64,000 nt of DNA from Ptiloglossa arizonensis (Eukaryota; Arthropoda; Insecta; Hymenoptera; Colletidae), in contig NC_135051.1 of assembly GCF_051014685.1 (NCBI RefSeq), positions 11,861,557 to 11,925,556 on the forward strand, in the 5' to 3' direction. Both the position numbers and the translations under genes were made by a program. How positions within the stretch are numbered: position 1 is the stretch's first letter; each line of letters begins with the position of its first letter. Shown piece after piece: positions 34,066 through 44,925 of the stretch. A model generated the notes under the pieces. It was not told the origin of the DNA and did no database searches. It saw only the letters and a list, made by a program, of their open reading frames with translations.

Positions 34066-34870
34066 TTTGTCCGATCTGGCCGAGCGCCAGTTTGGGTTCC
34101 GGAAGGGACGGTCGACCATCGATGCGATTCGTCGTGTCCGGTCCCTCTCGGCCTCGACCGCCTCTCAAAGTGGCATTGGTGTTGTCCAACGACACCTAGA
34201 ATACCGGGGGGAAGCAGAAAAAATTCGGTGGGATTTTTCTTGAGTACTTATACTTATACTATACTTATAGTATAACTGTACTTATACAGTTTCCTTGAGT
34301 ATCCAGTTCGGTACGGTACGGAGCAGAGAGAGGTGTACACCGGAGTTTCACAGGAGTCCGTACTGGGGCCCTGCTATGGAACCTCGGGTAGAATACCATT
34401 CTGCGGACAGTGGACCCTCCCGACGGCATCAGTCTAAAGTGCTACACGGACAACACGTTGATGCTGGCCGTTGGGGAGGATTGGAGGAGTACCATTCAAC
34501 GGAGCGAGCATGGTGCCCGACACCTCACCGACCAGATCGGGAGGATAGGTTTGGAGGTGGCTCTCTCAGCCTGTTGGAGTGGCTGAGTAGAAGCTACAGC
34601 TCCCTCACCTACCGTATGGGGTAGATGCTGTCCTGACATGGATGCTTTGGGCGATACCTGCGTCGTATAGACAAAGATAGGCACTTTCCAACTGACCAGG
34701 ACACGACGCAATGCACCCTGGAAGTGTGCCCAGCCTGGGCGAGTGAGCGTTGTGACCTGGTCGGTACGATTGGGGCGGATCTCTCGCTGCCATGCGTGGT
34801 AAGAGCCATGCTTGACAGCGAGAAAAAGTGGAAGGCCGTATCCTTCTTCTGCAAAACTGTAATCTTGCAG
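34066..34870 (+). mobile_element. R1-clade ORF2 remnant, second copy of the internally deleted type
   Basis: It opens with the conserved RT motif QFGFRKGRSTIDAIRRVRSL (34087-34150). Shortly afterwards about 100 bp of palm sequence is replaced by an unrelated TA-rich piece (34215-34290). Then come VYTGVSQESVLGP, ISLKCYTDN (active site 34443-34454, YTDN instead of YADD) and GEDWRSTIQR. As in the copy at 17800-19530, RIGLEV (about 34540) runs directly into LLEWLSRSYSSLTYR. The 3' part (TARKSG to the AAACTGTAATCTTGCAG at about 34855) also matches that copy closely. It stops abruptly at about 34870, where another R1-like remnant begins. Many stops are present; it is dead. Confidence 0.83.
34240..34288 (+). 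repeat. Short ACTTATA/CTATA-rich simple sequence
   Basis: TACTTATACTTATACTATAC and similar words lie inside the R1-like copy, at the place where palm sequence is missing. It looks like filler created at a break or slippage product. Confidence 0.6.
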
Positions 34871-36235
34871 TAGTAGAATATCCGAGTCAGTACGGTATGG
34901 AACGGAAAGAGGTAGACTCCGGAGATCCACATGGGTCCATCCTAGAACCACTATTATGAAATCTCGGGTACGACACCGTTCTGGGAGCCGAAGGCCTCCC
35001 CGACGGCGTCAGCTTAACGTGTTCCACAGACGACACGTTGGTAATGTTGTCAGGGAGGATTGCAGAAAGGCCATTCAGCAGGCTGAGGGTAGTGTCCAGC
35101 TGATACGCGTCGTCGACCGGATTCGGGAGAGATGGCTCTTCATAAAACCGAGGTGCTAGCGGTCCATGTGCCCTCCTCTCCCTCCTTATCCGGGTGGGTG
35201 AGACCATTGTCGAGGTGATGTCCCAAATACTTCATATGGGACCTCACCTCGACAACCACTGACGATTTGATGAACATTTCTGGTCCTTGGCCCTGCTGTT
35301 AGAGAGAATATTCAGCTCTCTGGGGTCCGAATGACCGGGTTTGCCATTTATATATGGGCATGGTCCATTCATGGCCCTGTATGAGCTCCCCGTATGGGTG
35401 ACGGCCAGCATTGCGGGTCGCTTGCGGGTATAGGTCCATATCCTATGTGGTGGCTATCGTTCTATTGGAGTTATCCCGCTGGTCTTTCTATGAAAGTCGC
35501 TGCGAATTCCACCGAACGGAAGGTGGAAGCCCTCAGACACTAGGCCTGATAGTTCATGCTTCTGCGGAGGCAGTAGCGAAGCTGCCCAGCCACTTCTGTT
35601 AGAGTGGCTGCACGGTGGCTACGACTCACTCACTTTCCGTATGGTACAAGTGCTTTCGTGGGTCTGTCCAGCGAACTAGGACATGGCATAGCACACCATG
35701 GTGGTGGCTCCACCTGAGCGGACAAACGTCGTGTTCTAGTCGACATAATTGGAGCGGACCTCTTGCTGCCGGATATAGTGAGATCCTATGTAATTTCGCG
35801 GGAGGCCGCGGGCCAGAGGCGGGAACGATCTCGGGAGGGTAGTGGTAGGCCCCCCTAATAGTGGTGGCTTGTTGATCTTGGGTCTCGCGCCTCCGCCACT
35901 GCTTCACCTAAGAGGTAGGTACCCTGCCATGAGGAGGAGCCACTCTCGGTGAAAGGAGTCAACTGGCCCCTCCCTCCGAGAGCGTACACAAGATAAACGT
36001 CGCATCGGTGGCAAGCGAGGGTGTCATGCGTCCTCGTGCCGTTGGACGCGATTATAGGGACCGCGGGCTGTTATGAAATTGGGACTCACGACCGCCCTTC
36101 GTGCGGCCCCCTACGAACGGGGACTGTGGGCAGTTGTGAGGTTGAGACTTACAGTCGCTCTTCGTGCGGCCCGCTATGGAAAGTGGTGGCGGGACACTGT
36201 GACCCTGCCCCGTCATCGGGCGTTCAGGTGCTGAG
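34871..36235 (+). mobile_element. R1-clade ORF2 remnant with intact domain order after the RT core
   Basis: Starting mid-RT, the readings in order are LPDGVSLTCSTDDTLVM (active site 35023-35034, STDD for YADD) and a post-RT part VGETIVEVMSQILHMG at about 35190. Then come HLDNH-RFDEHF (35244), LYELPVWVTASIAG (35380) and RVACGYRSISYVVAIVLLEL (35411). After these are a QPLL-EWL match at about 35590 with YDSLTFRMVQVLSWV, and IIGADLLLPDI (35742). This is the usual order of R1 ORF2 from the palm to the C-terminus, including the region that the 17.8-kb and 34.1-kb copies lack. Stops and shifts are frequent. The stretch 35850-36230 is GC-rich and probably 3' untranslated, with duplicated CTTCGTGCGGCCC words at about 36098 and 36158. 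Confidence 0.8.
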
Positions 36236-36851
36236 GAAAATTTATATTTGTGTACTGCAAATATCGTGTACATCGGGTATTAAAACAAACTTCAATATAT
36301 AAATTGACCATAAATTGACCGTGATTGTTACAATTTCCTCACTACGAAAATAGTAGAGGAAAGCTCTAGGAATATAAAATATATTTTGTTTATATAATGA
36401 TCATTGAATTCTACCTAAGCACCTTTTGGATACCTCTGTACTACGGTCTCGAAGTAGAAATTCAATTTTTCAATTCTACTTGTATATCTTGGAGTTTTTC
36501 ACGAACGTAAATATTATATCTTTTTCACTCGATCAAAAATTACATTGGTTAATATTCAACCAAGCTTTTTGCAATTTTTTAAACATGAATATTTCAAGTG
36601 CTGATGATTTCGATAATTTATCTTCAAATACGCTTCTTAAAACTAATTCATACACCTGATGACGACCCGGCAGTTGACGTTGTGTAACACCAAATGGCTT
36701 GTAGTTTGTATGCTAATTCCCAGTTTTCTAATAATTCAAATATTGCCAATGTATGTTCCTTATCGGCTCTTGTAATTTAAAAAATAATCATGCATACTTT
36801 TAAAATAGCGAAATACAATTATGTTCAATTTTGACCTGAAGTTACTATGAT
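36236..36851. other. AT-rich gap between R1-like block and repeat A
   Basis: No gene is recognised. A 77-codon plus frame at 36426-36659 is AT-driven. Confidence 0.4.
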
Positions 36852-37035
36852 CTTGTGGCGGCATTATCCACGCTTGCCACCAGAGGGAAACTGACTGCCG
36901 ACCGTTTCCCGCAAGTTTCTGTACCTGCTCCGATCGATATATATACGATCCCTTACCTTACTAATGAGTCCACTAGCAGGCCAGGGATGAAACGCTATTC
37001 CTTCCTTTTTCCTCCTCGCTTTCCTTCTTTCTACC
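36852..37035 (+). repeat. Interspersed repeat family A, copy 2
   Basis: It shares the blocks TTGTGGCGGCATTA, CTTGCCACCAGAGGGAAAC, GTTTCCCGCAAGTTTCTGTA, CCTGCTCCGATCG and GGGATGAAACGC with the copy at 63043. Its middle is shortened (the CCCGGCGTATAA part is missing). It lies 600 bp past the end of an R1-like remnant, in the same orientation. Confidence 0.8.
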
Positions 37036-37847
37036 GTTCAGCATTTATTAGAACCGCCCCAAAATCTTATAACCTAAATTTAAATGCGGTACAGGTTTTT
37101 CGTTCTCCAACTACTTTGAAATTTTATATATTATTACTTTCTCGTCTAATGTTATCATTTACGCAGATAGAAAAAAAAATTAAAAGTTAACAAATAAGGA
37201 TCACTGGGCATCCTATATCAAGTTCTGACAAAACCCAATTAAACTCGTCGATTATTTTTACTGGAATATTTACGGCTCGATTATTGTAGCCTTAGCAATC
37301 TGTTAACGTTTCTACATAATCTTTCGTAATCTCAAGAATCGAAGAATAGTGCTTCGTCGAAGAATTGGCATTTTAAAGAGACAGAGTTAATCTCCTAGGA
37401 TTTCTGCATAGTTTGGATCTAAATTTGCTTAGAACGATCGTGTTTAGCCGCAGCTTGCTTATCGGTTAACCGATGGGATTCGATCCAACGCGCACCGACG
37501 TAATTCGTATGTACACATTAATGAGACACGCGTAGAACCGTTCATTCGATAGTCGCAAATATGTGGAGACACTGATATGCGTTCGTTATCAAACCAGCTG
37601 ATACACGACAGCTACGATCAGTGTAGATGCATGACTAGATACATTTTGATCATGAGCCGTTTTCAATTAGTGCAACACTCATCGTTTATCGTTTATTACT
37701 TCCAGGTAGCTTCTTTCATCGCGTTTAGTACCATTTCGTCTCTAGTTAATTGGTTCATGGGTAAGAGACTGGCATCCTATTATAAATTGTGGCATGTTTA
37801 TTCTTTTTTCTATTCTGATTCTTCCAGTTTTATAGAAACTAGAAGAG

Positions 37848-37925
37848 ACGATTTATTAGTCTTAATTAGTGATCCTAATAACTAAGGTTATTAAAAAGAT
37901 TTATTAGTCTTGATTAGTGATTATC
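37848..37925 (+). repeat. Short local duplication
   Basis: GATTTATTAGTCTTAATTAG at about 37850 recurs as GATTTATTAGTCTTGATTAG at about 37898, both followed by TGAT; AT-rich TTAATTATTAA simple sequence follows. Confidence 0.75.
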
Positions 37926-39084
37926 AATTATTAATTATTAATTAATTTATTAATTATTTCTAAGACGCTTCAAGACGTCTTTTAAGATAGATTCAACTGG
38001 GTGATATTTTCCTTGTGGATCGTGACTTTCGATACTCTATGGTGGAAATTCTAAAATCATTAATTGTTGAATAAGTTAATTAATTGAAATTCATTACAAT
38101 ATATCGATATATCATCGAAGTAATCAAACGACGTATAAAATGTAAGTTCGATTATCATCGTATTTATACTTTGAACGCATTTTTGATGACTTTCCTCTCG
38201 TTTCTCAAAAAAAATGATAAGGTTATGTTTCGTCTCTTGAGAGACACTCTAAAAGATCCTGCATGAATATTTCATTTCCAGGCAATGCCAAAAACGAGTA
38301 TTTTTGAATATTCTCCTTTTACTATTCTTTTAACTGAATAGTTCTCGTCAACACAAAACGGAAGTGCAACTTGGAAAAGTAGATACATATCGTAAAAATA
38401 CAGAAACTTACGAGAAACCTCTTATTTCAGGTGAAACTCTTACAAATTTTCGTGTTGACTTCCTGTCGATAAATTGATCGATAACGTAGAAGAAACATAA
38501 TTTCATTTAACTTTACAGCGACGTTTCGGCAATAAAGAAAAACTGCAACTTGGAAGTTAATCATAGAGTGTAGAATTTACGATGACACTACGTCAGGTTC
38601 AGAATATTTAGCTATATTATAATAAGCCACGATATCTTGCCAGACCTTGTCATTATATATATTTCTCGAGATGTAACGAAGGGTCACGTCGTTTCATTGA
38701 ATTCATCAAACGGAATTCGATTAATAACTAGGTTTTACGAGATACCTATTAAAGAGATAAGGCGTACTATTACGCGATTCAGTTCTTCGCAGTTTTACTG
38801 CGACGTTCTGTCGGAGCACTGTGTTTAAGCGATAACTGCTCGGGAAACGATATCGTAAAACGAAGATTACGACGACACCGTTTAAAACATTTTAGGTGAA
38901 TTTATATTTATATTCCACGATCGCACTCCATGCATTGTTAATACGGCAATGTAAATTAAATAACGTCGATATTTTAAATTGCTTACTAAGTTGTTTAAGT
39001 GTAATAAAATAAAAATAAACTTCTGAATCGGACGTACCAACAGGTTTTGGTCAATCGAGATTCAAAATGGAAATTTTTAACTTA

Positions 39085-39215
39085 TTAACAACATTTATAC
39101 GACTTGTTATAAATATTAGTAATCATGTATTGCATACATTGATCAACTTAAATATACAACGTTTACATGACTCGTTAAAACTATTAGTAATTATGTATCT
39201 CGTACATGTTTAACA
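39085..39215 (+). repeat. Degenerate tandem duplication, period about 69 bp
   Basis: CGACTTGTTATAAATATTAG-TAATCATGTAT near 39099 recurs as TGACTCGTTAAAACTATTAG-TAATTATGTAT near 39168, both continuing with ACAT and a TTTAAC/TCAAC word. Confidence 0.65.
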
Positions 39216-42191
39216 TAAAAATTAACTTTTTGTCTTAAAACTAATTTAACTTATTGTTAGTTTTATTGGGACAACTTTTCAGTACCAAACAATCAATCAC
39301 TATATCGTTCCATTATACAATTATAATTATATTGATTCACCAATATTCTGAATGCGAACATATTAAAGTATTCAGAAAAGTAATGCATTAGGCATAGATA
39401 TTAGTCTAAGAGAAGTGTCATTGAGACTTACATGCATCTTCAACGATTACTGTCTTAAATAGTTATACCTTCAGTATGTAGTGTTTCCTTCCAAGGTTTT
39501 GGAATTCATTTTTACTTCTTTACAAGTCATGTCTTCAGATTGATTAAAAAACACCTTTGACTCTTTAAGGAGCAACATAACCTTCAAAGAAAAGTTATTT
39601 TTCATACTGAATGAAAGAGAACGTAAATTATTAACAATGTTCGTAATTTTTCTTGAAATTTTCCGGCAAAATTGTTTTGAAAACTTTTGAGACCTTTGTT
39701 TCTGGCTTCTTAAAATTTCCCAAACAAGTGGTTAATAAGTAAGAGAACTTGTAATATGCAGACACATGAATCAGTACTAGATGAACAGAAATAGGCAAAT
39801 AAATAAACAAACTATTATAACTCAACTTAACTTCATATTTTGAATTTAGACTCTAAGGCAATTTTCTGTTTAAATAGATACAATGAAAGTACGTGGAAAG
39901 GCAGAGATACCTAATAATGAATGCTGCTACCAACTAAATTGAAACCTTTACTGCACGGTCTTAAACACTTAATGCTATTACAGACTAGAGACTAATGTAA
40001 CAAACTACTACGAGGGATTGAATAAAGCGTATACCTTGCCCCATTTACGACATCGTAAAATTTTACAAACCAACCGAGCACAATTCAACTCAAACACTTA
40101 ATATTCAGAAATGCTTACACTGCTCTACTTGGTATACATCGTTTATCAAAAGAGATGAAATAAATGGGCTTATTGGCTGCTGATAGCTATTTGCAATTTT
40201 AGGTGACCGCGTTGTAAATAACCACAAACTTCATTTTGTGAATTTCATAATTATACATGCCCACGATTTAGAAATTTTGTCCTACTGTGCATGTGTCTGC
40301 AAATGGCAGGCATCTTCATGGATGGAGTCCCTTAAGTGGCTTATTCTCCTTCTACAAATCAGTATCGAGAAACAAACAGAATTAATAAAATCGCGAGTTT
40401 TCGATTCTGTTGGATATTTTGCTTGTACGAGAAAAGAGAATATATTAATTTACGATGGGCATTTTTAAATTGGATGGACATCGTATACCGTGGCATCAGC
40501 TGGTATTGTGGTGCCATGCTAATGGGACAAAGTGGGAGAAGATGCCTAGTTCCGGAGCTTAGTTTGGACATGTACGGTATATAGTGGGTTTGGCAACAAA
40601 TGTATGAGAATTTAAGGGGCAATTCTAAATGTTAAAACAAGAGAAAAATCAAAAATAACGAAATTACGTTCGAAGCTTTGTACCCGAGTTATTCATTCCT
40701 AGAAATACGAATAAAAGGTAGCAAAAGTAAGGGACTTGTACTGAGTATAAGTCAGCTGTCTCGCAGCGACCAACAATGCTATAGTCATGCAATAGATCTC
40801 CATACCTCGTAAACGATGCAATAACATATGATGTCGCACTACACAGCCATAAACTTGCTACTATTTACAAGTTTTATCAAATTTTAGAAAGAACTATAGT
40901 AGTATCGTGTAATGACGTAGATTACTGTGTCGACTACGAGGTAAGTGGATCCTTCTAGTTTGCTACAGCACTGCCGGTTATTATTTTTACTGTGATACAG
41001 CTGACGCCTGCGCATCAGCAGCAGTAAATACTCGGTCGCAACTTCAAACATAATTTCGTCATTCTTGATTGCCGTCTTACTTTGGCCAGTGGAATCAGTT
41101 CCTGAAAGCATGCCCACCTGTAGGTGAAAAACTTTCAGGCTACAATTTTCTTACATATGTGTATCTCCTTGTCATTACTTTTCACACACGTCATACACTG
41201 TATATAGTATATATCTTGCGGTTGTACTTAACCTTTTTAAAAATTGTCGTAGCTCCTATTAAAAGTTGTAAATGATGAATAAAAATATCGACTTTTATTT
41301 ATAATTTCTATTCAATTGTCTAAAAACATTCGCGAATTATTTATCACATGATAGATCTAGTTTCAAGAAGTAACTTTTGTCTGAAAACCTTTCTTCTAAC
41401 TTATATAATTTCCAAATTGCAACAAGGAAATCGAACATCACTTTCTACTCCTTAAAGTGAATTTGGACAGAAAAAAGAATGCTCTGTATACTCTATACTC
41501 TCTCAAAGTTTTAGAATTTTGTGAATTAATGAATATAAATCACCAGAGTCATTAGCATACTTTGTGTTCTAGGATCTAGTTGCCACATCGCAATCATCGA
41601 TAGTTTGTATGTTTCCTTGAGAGACTAGTTATTCGCTTAGTAGACAGAGACGACGTCTTGTTTTCTCTCTTTAAAGCAAACAGTGAGGCTGTACGAACAG
41701 GGACCGACCAGCAACAGAAACACAGTATGTTTACCCTTTAACGGTCCTGTTCGGCCAATATTTTTGAAAACAAGTGTAGTATACTTTACGATGTTTGTCA
41801 ATTGACTAAAATGTAACACTAGCAGGTAAAATAAATACTTGTGTTGGTGAAACAATAGTAATGCAAAGATAAACTTTCTTTTTATTTTAGTGGTTTCTTC
41901 AAATTTATTCAAATATTTATACTAAATGCACTCGGTGATCCACATAATGAGGTTACCCAATATCGTTACTGTTCTTCTTGTGCATTCTGTTAAAGATATA
42001 CATGCAGGATGAGTTACCAGAGAGTTTCGGGAAAGAACGACATTCGACTGTTTGAGGCAAGATTTAACGATAGATGGTTAGTTTATTGATTAATAAGAAT
42101 AATAAATTACACAATTGTACTCATCAACATCTCGTCACCGACTGGCTTTCTCCACGTGTTCCTCGACCATTCCTGTTTTTTTCTTTTATCG

Positions 42192-42255
42192 ATTCACGCA
42201 CACGATCACGATCACGATCACACACACGCATAAACGCACACATACGCATACAACG
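42192..42255 (+). repeat. CACGAT / CACA microsatellite
   Basis: About three units of CACGAT (42201-42219) followed by a CACACACGCA and ACACATACGCATA tract. Two plus frames across it owe their length to it. Confidence 0.85.
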
Positions 42256-42551
42256 CTTGGCCACGTGCCGCTTCTCCATCGTGGTCAAATGTCGTTAGTT
42301 CTTCCCGTGGTTCTTATCGCTTTCGTTTCCACAGAAATATGCCTAAGTTTAATCTGAAATTGAAAGGTACAATACCATTTTCATAACTCTCGTTAACAGA
42401 TCCATGGTTTAGAAAGTATTCTCTAGCCACTGTCGTGTCACAGGTTATTGGAATACCGGTTCAATAAAATCACTCAGATCGCACCTATTCCGCAACATCC
42501 AGATTTAACAGGTTGTTGATAATTCAACGAGATCACCTATGGTATATTATA

Positions 42552-42968
42552 CTATTAGTCGCTGCGAGTCACGCCAGCGGTTGAAGGCCCTGGCAGGACG
42601 AGAGATAGAAGCCCTCAAACGCCAAGCCGGGCAGTCCGTACTGTTGCAGTGGTAGTAGTAGGTAGCCTAGTCCACCATTCGGCAGTGGATTGTCGAGGCT
42701 GTCCAGCCACTCCCGAGTGATTCGGGTTTCCCCGACGGCGTCAACTTAACGTGTTACGCCGATGACACGTTAGTGCTGACCGCCGGGAGCCACTAGGGAA
42801 AGACCGGGAACAGAGTCTGGCGTGTCGTAAAACGGACCAGAGGGATTGATTTGCCGGTGGCGACTCCGTAGAATCGAGATGCTGGTGATACACGCATCTC
42901 AGCGGGAACATCCTTCTCTCCCTGATCCAGGTAGGTGAGACCAGTATCGTGGTAATACATGGAAGTAG
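42552..42968 (+). mobile_element. R1-clade ORF2 pieces in permuted order, one with intact YADD
   Basis: The first part (42580-42720) reads REIEALKRQAGQSVLLQW and then IVEAVQPLPS, which belongs to the C-terminal third of R1 ORF2. It is followed without a gap by GFPDGVNLTCYADDTLVLTA (active site YADD at 42755-42766), which belongs to the RT palm and should come before it. Post-RT sequence then follows (EMLVIHASQREHPSLPD, VGETSIVV) up to about 42955, where repeat A begins. The order shows either two insertions abutting or a rearranged copy. Stops and shifts make it inactive although the four active-site residues survive. Confidence 0.75.
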
Positions 42969-43122
42969 TCCTGTGGTGGCACCTCTCATACTCACCACCA
43001 GAGGGAAACCGTTTCCCACAAGTTTCCGTACCAGGTATATATACTATCCTTTACCGATCTTCCAATGTCCCGGCGTATAAGGCAAGGCCTGGTAGAATGC
43101 CTTACTAATGATTCTGAAGGGT
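42969..43122 (+). repeat. Interspersed repeat family A, copy 3, abutting R1-like sequence
   Basis: It starts within CTGTGGTGGCACC and carries CTCACCACCAGAGGGAAAC, GTTTCCCACAAGTTTCCGTA, CTTTACCGATCTTCCAATGT, CCCGGCGTATAAGGCA and GGCCTGGTAGAATGCC, all in the order found at 63043-63270. It follows the R1-like piece directly. Confidence 0.8.
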
Positions 43123-43646
43123 AGATTAAGTGAAATAACTGCGTGCTTAGTAGTATTCTGAGTTGGGTCACGGTTTATATTAGTCACGAGTGGATGTATC
43201 AGCGATTAGCAAGTAGCAAGCGAAACAACACTGTCACGATTCTATGCGACTCTTGAAGGGTTCTCGTGAACATTCTCGAAATTCTACCAATTACGTCTAT
43301 ATTTCTTACGTCCTTAACACACTTTCTCGGAACGGCGAGTTAAGGCGGGGAAATCGAAAGTTTGGCGATGTAGTGGGATTTCCTTCAGGCTCGCTATACG
43401 TGGCTAATCGGTTGTAGCCCTTTAGATCTTACACGGTGCCTTTCAGAATCCTCGGTTTATGATGCCTGGAATCAGCTGTTGGACGCCTGGAAAAAGCTAC
43501 GTAATGATTCTTGAAAGAAAGCCCGAAAAAAATTTACTTCCTCAAAAATAGCTTTCGTTGACGCGCGAGTCATAAACAATGCTGGTTATTGCACGTCAGA
43601 CATTTCGTCAAATCGTACTTTCGGTCACACTTTCTCCATTATATGA

Positions 43647-43647
<1 letters not shown>

Positions 43648-43683
<36 letters not shown>

Positions 43684-43702
43684 CGCGCGCGCATGCGTGC
43701 GC
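43648..43702 (+). repeat. (TG)17 microsatellite plus (GC)5, Z-DNA-prone
   Basis: TG repeats at 43648-43681 run into GCGCGCGCGC (43683-43692) and ATGCGTGCGC. That gives about 55 bases of nearly perfect alternating purine and pyrimidine. Confidence 0.95.
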
Positions 43703-43799
43703 AAAAAAAGAGCTGATATTTCTTATCATTTTTGTGTGTTTCTGTTATTCTGTTTCTTAAGATTCTATTTACTTTCAATTTCACAATCATTTGTACAGT

Positions 43800-44600
43800 A
43801 TCGAAGTAAAGTCCCAGATGAAACATCTGGAACTAATCCTCAACAGCCATTGACGTTTTGAGGGGCATTTCGGCTTCCTGATCTTATGGTTCGAGAGGAT
43901 GGTCGGTGACCTGGGTCAGTTCCTCCAAAAACACTGGTGTCCCCTAAAAATTGTGCGAGGATGACCATCGTGGCGATTTTAATGAGAAAGCTCTGCATTT
44001 GGTAATTCCAGATTTGAGGAAGAATCCCATACTACTTCCTGTGGTCGAAGGTGTCTTTAAAAGATTTCTTCTTCCGCGTAAAAGAAAGATCCATTCGATA
44101 GCCTTGCGTGAGATTCCCGTTTGAATTTGAAACTCGATGGTGATTATAAGACCGTGTTCCATAAGGCTGTGATCGTCCTGTTGGAACTTTCCCCTTACCG
44201 ACTTGCATGCGGCTTATTACAACAGCCACTGCAAGTACCGCGAGCGAGAGGAGATTCCAGCAGGTAGAGTTATAATTCCCATGACGCGAAGTTAAAACTC
44301 TCAAGCGTCAGGCCTAGTAGTCTACGGTACTGCAGTGGCAGCAGCACCTGGTCCAGCTCACCGCTGACCAGTAAACTATTGAGGATACTCGGCCACTTCT
44401 GTTGGACATTTTACTAAGTGATATATTAAGAAATTTTACATATTTGATTCACTTTGAAAATTCACTCTTGTCCCAAAGTGACTGGGCAGAGGTTTTCCTA
44501 GCCTCACCTACCGAAGGGTGTAGGTGCTATCTGCATATAATTACTTCAACAATACCTACATCGTGTAGGAAAGAAATCAGCTCGTCAATTTCTTGGTAAT
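43800..44600 (+). mobile_element. R1-clade ORF2 C-terminal third, interrupted
   Basis: The post-RT signature reads QMKHLELILNSH-RFEGHFG at 43815-43875, the family pattern being MKYLGL..D..W.F..HF. It is followed by FERMVGDLGQFLQ, then GDYKTVFHKAVIVLLELSPY (44130-44190), REVKTLKRQA and STVLQWQQHLVQLTADQ (44290-44370), and PLLLDILL at 44393. An AT-rich insert of about 90 bp (44415-44500) interrupts it before a decayed LTYRRV (about 44505) and VLSAYNYFN. It is homologous, segment for segment, to 35190-35690 in the second remnant of the 34-36 kb block. Stops and frameshifts show it is dead. The 90- and 72-codon minus frames here are shadows. Confidence 0.72.
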
Positions 44601-44602
44601 AG

Positions 44603-44925
44603 TCATACAAATATGATGTGTTTTGTCCTCAACGGAATATAAAAACCGGTTTTAAGAATAGATGAGATAAGTGTCAACTTGCTTTGCTTCGTAACTATTT
44701 TTTGAACACGCTTTAGAAGCGACAATAAACAGACTTCGAAACCGGGACCGTAGTTTAATTTATGAGTCCTCCAATCGTCACTGGACTTCCACATCGTCGA
44801 GTTTTTCCAGTTTATCGAATTGAATTTCCCTTTTCTTGGTGAAAGGGGTTTCATTTCACGAAAACAACGCCTTTGGAAATATACAGGGTGAAGTCGAGAC
44901 CGGTGATATGTCAATTTTCTTTAAA
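44603..44925 (-). repeat. Possible repeat with TACAGGGTG end
   Basis: The sequence near 44882 reads ATATACAGGGTGAAGTCGAG. CACCCTGTATA-type words are typical of widespread insect DNA repeats. The minus strand is open for 103 codons (44914-44603). I cannot find a second end or another copy in the window, and I do not recognise the frame. Confidence 0.25.

Larger units (their letters stand above)
37036..42551. other. Long stretch without firm gene
   Basis: Mostly AT-rich. Local structure includes duplications near 37850 and 39090 (listed) and a moderately CpG-rich patch at 38460-38880. A short segment at 37706-37759 is bounded by TTACTTCCAG and GTAAGA but is too small to judge. A repeated GCAACTTGGAA word occurs at about 38368 and 38550. 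Frames at 37577-37885, 40238-40468, 40359-40622 (-) and 41637-41912 (-) have no recognisable domain. Confidence 0.35.

Noticed and set aside
34496..34951. 151-codon minus frame
   Set aside because: It spans the antisense of the R1-like C-terminal region and its junction with the next remnant. The plus-strand reading explains the conservation.
37706..37759. Micro-exon between TTACTTCCAG and GTAAGA
   Set aside because: Only 54-55 bases, hydrophobic, no neighbouring exons. Chance splice-site pairs of this quality are common.
42289..42357. Short frame MSLVLPVVLIAFVSTEICLS as a signal peptide exon
   Set aside because: It stops after 22 codons with no donor. The apparent acceptor inside it and the adjacent microsatellite suggest chance.
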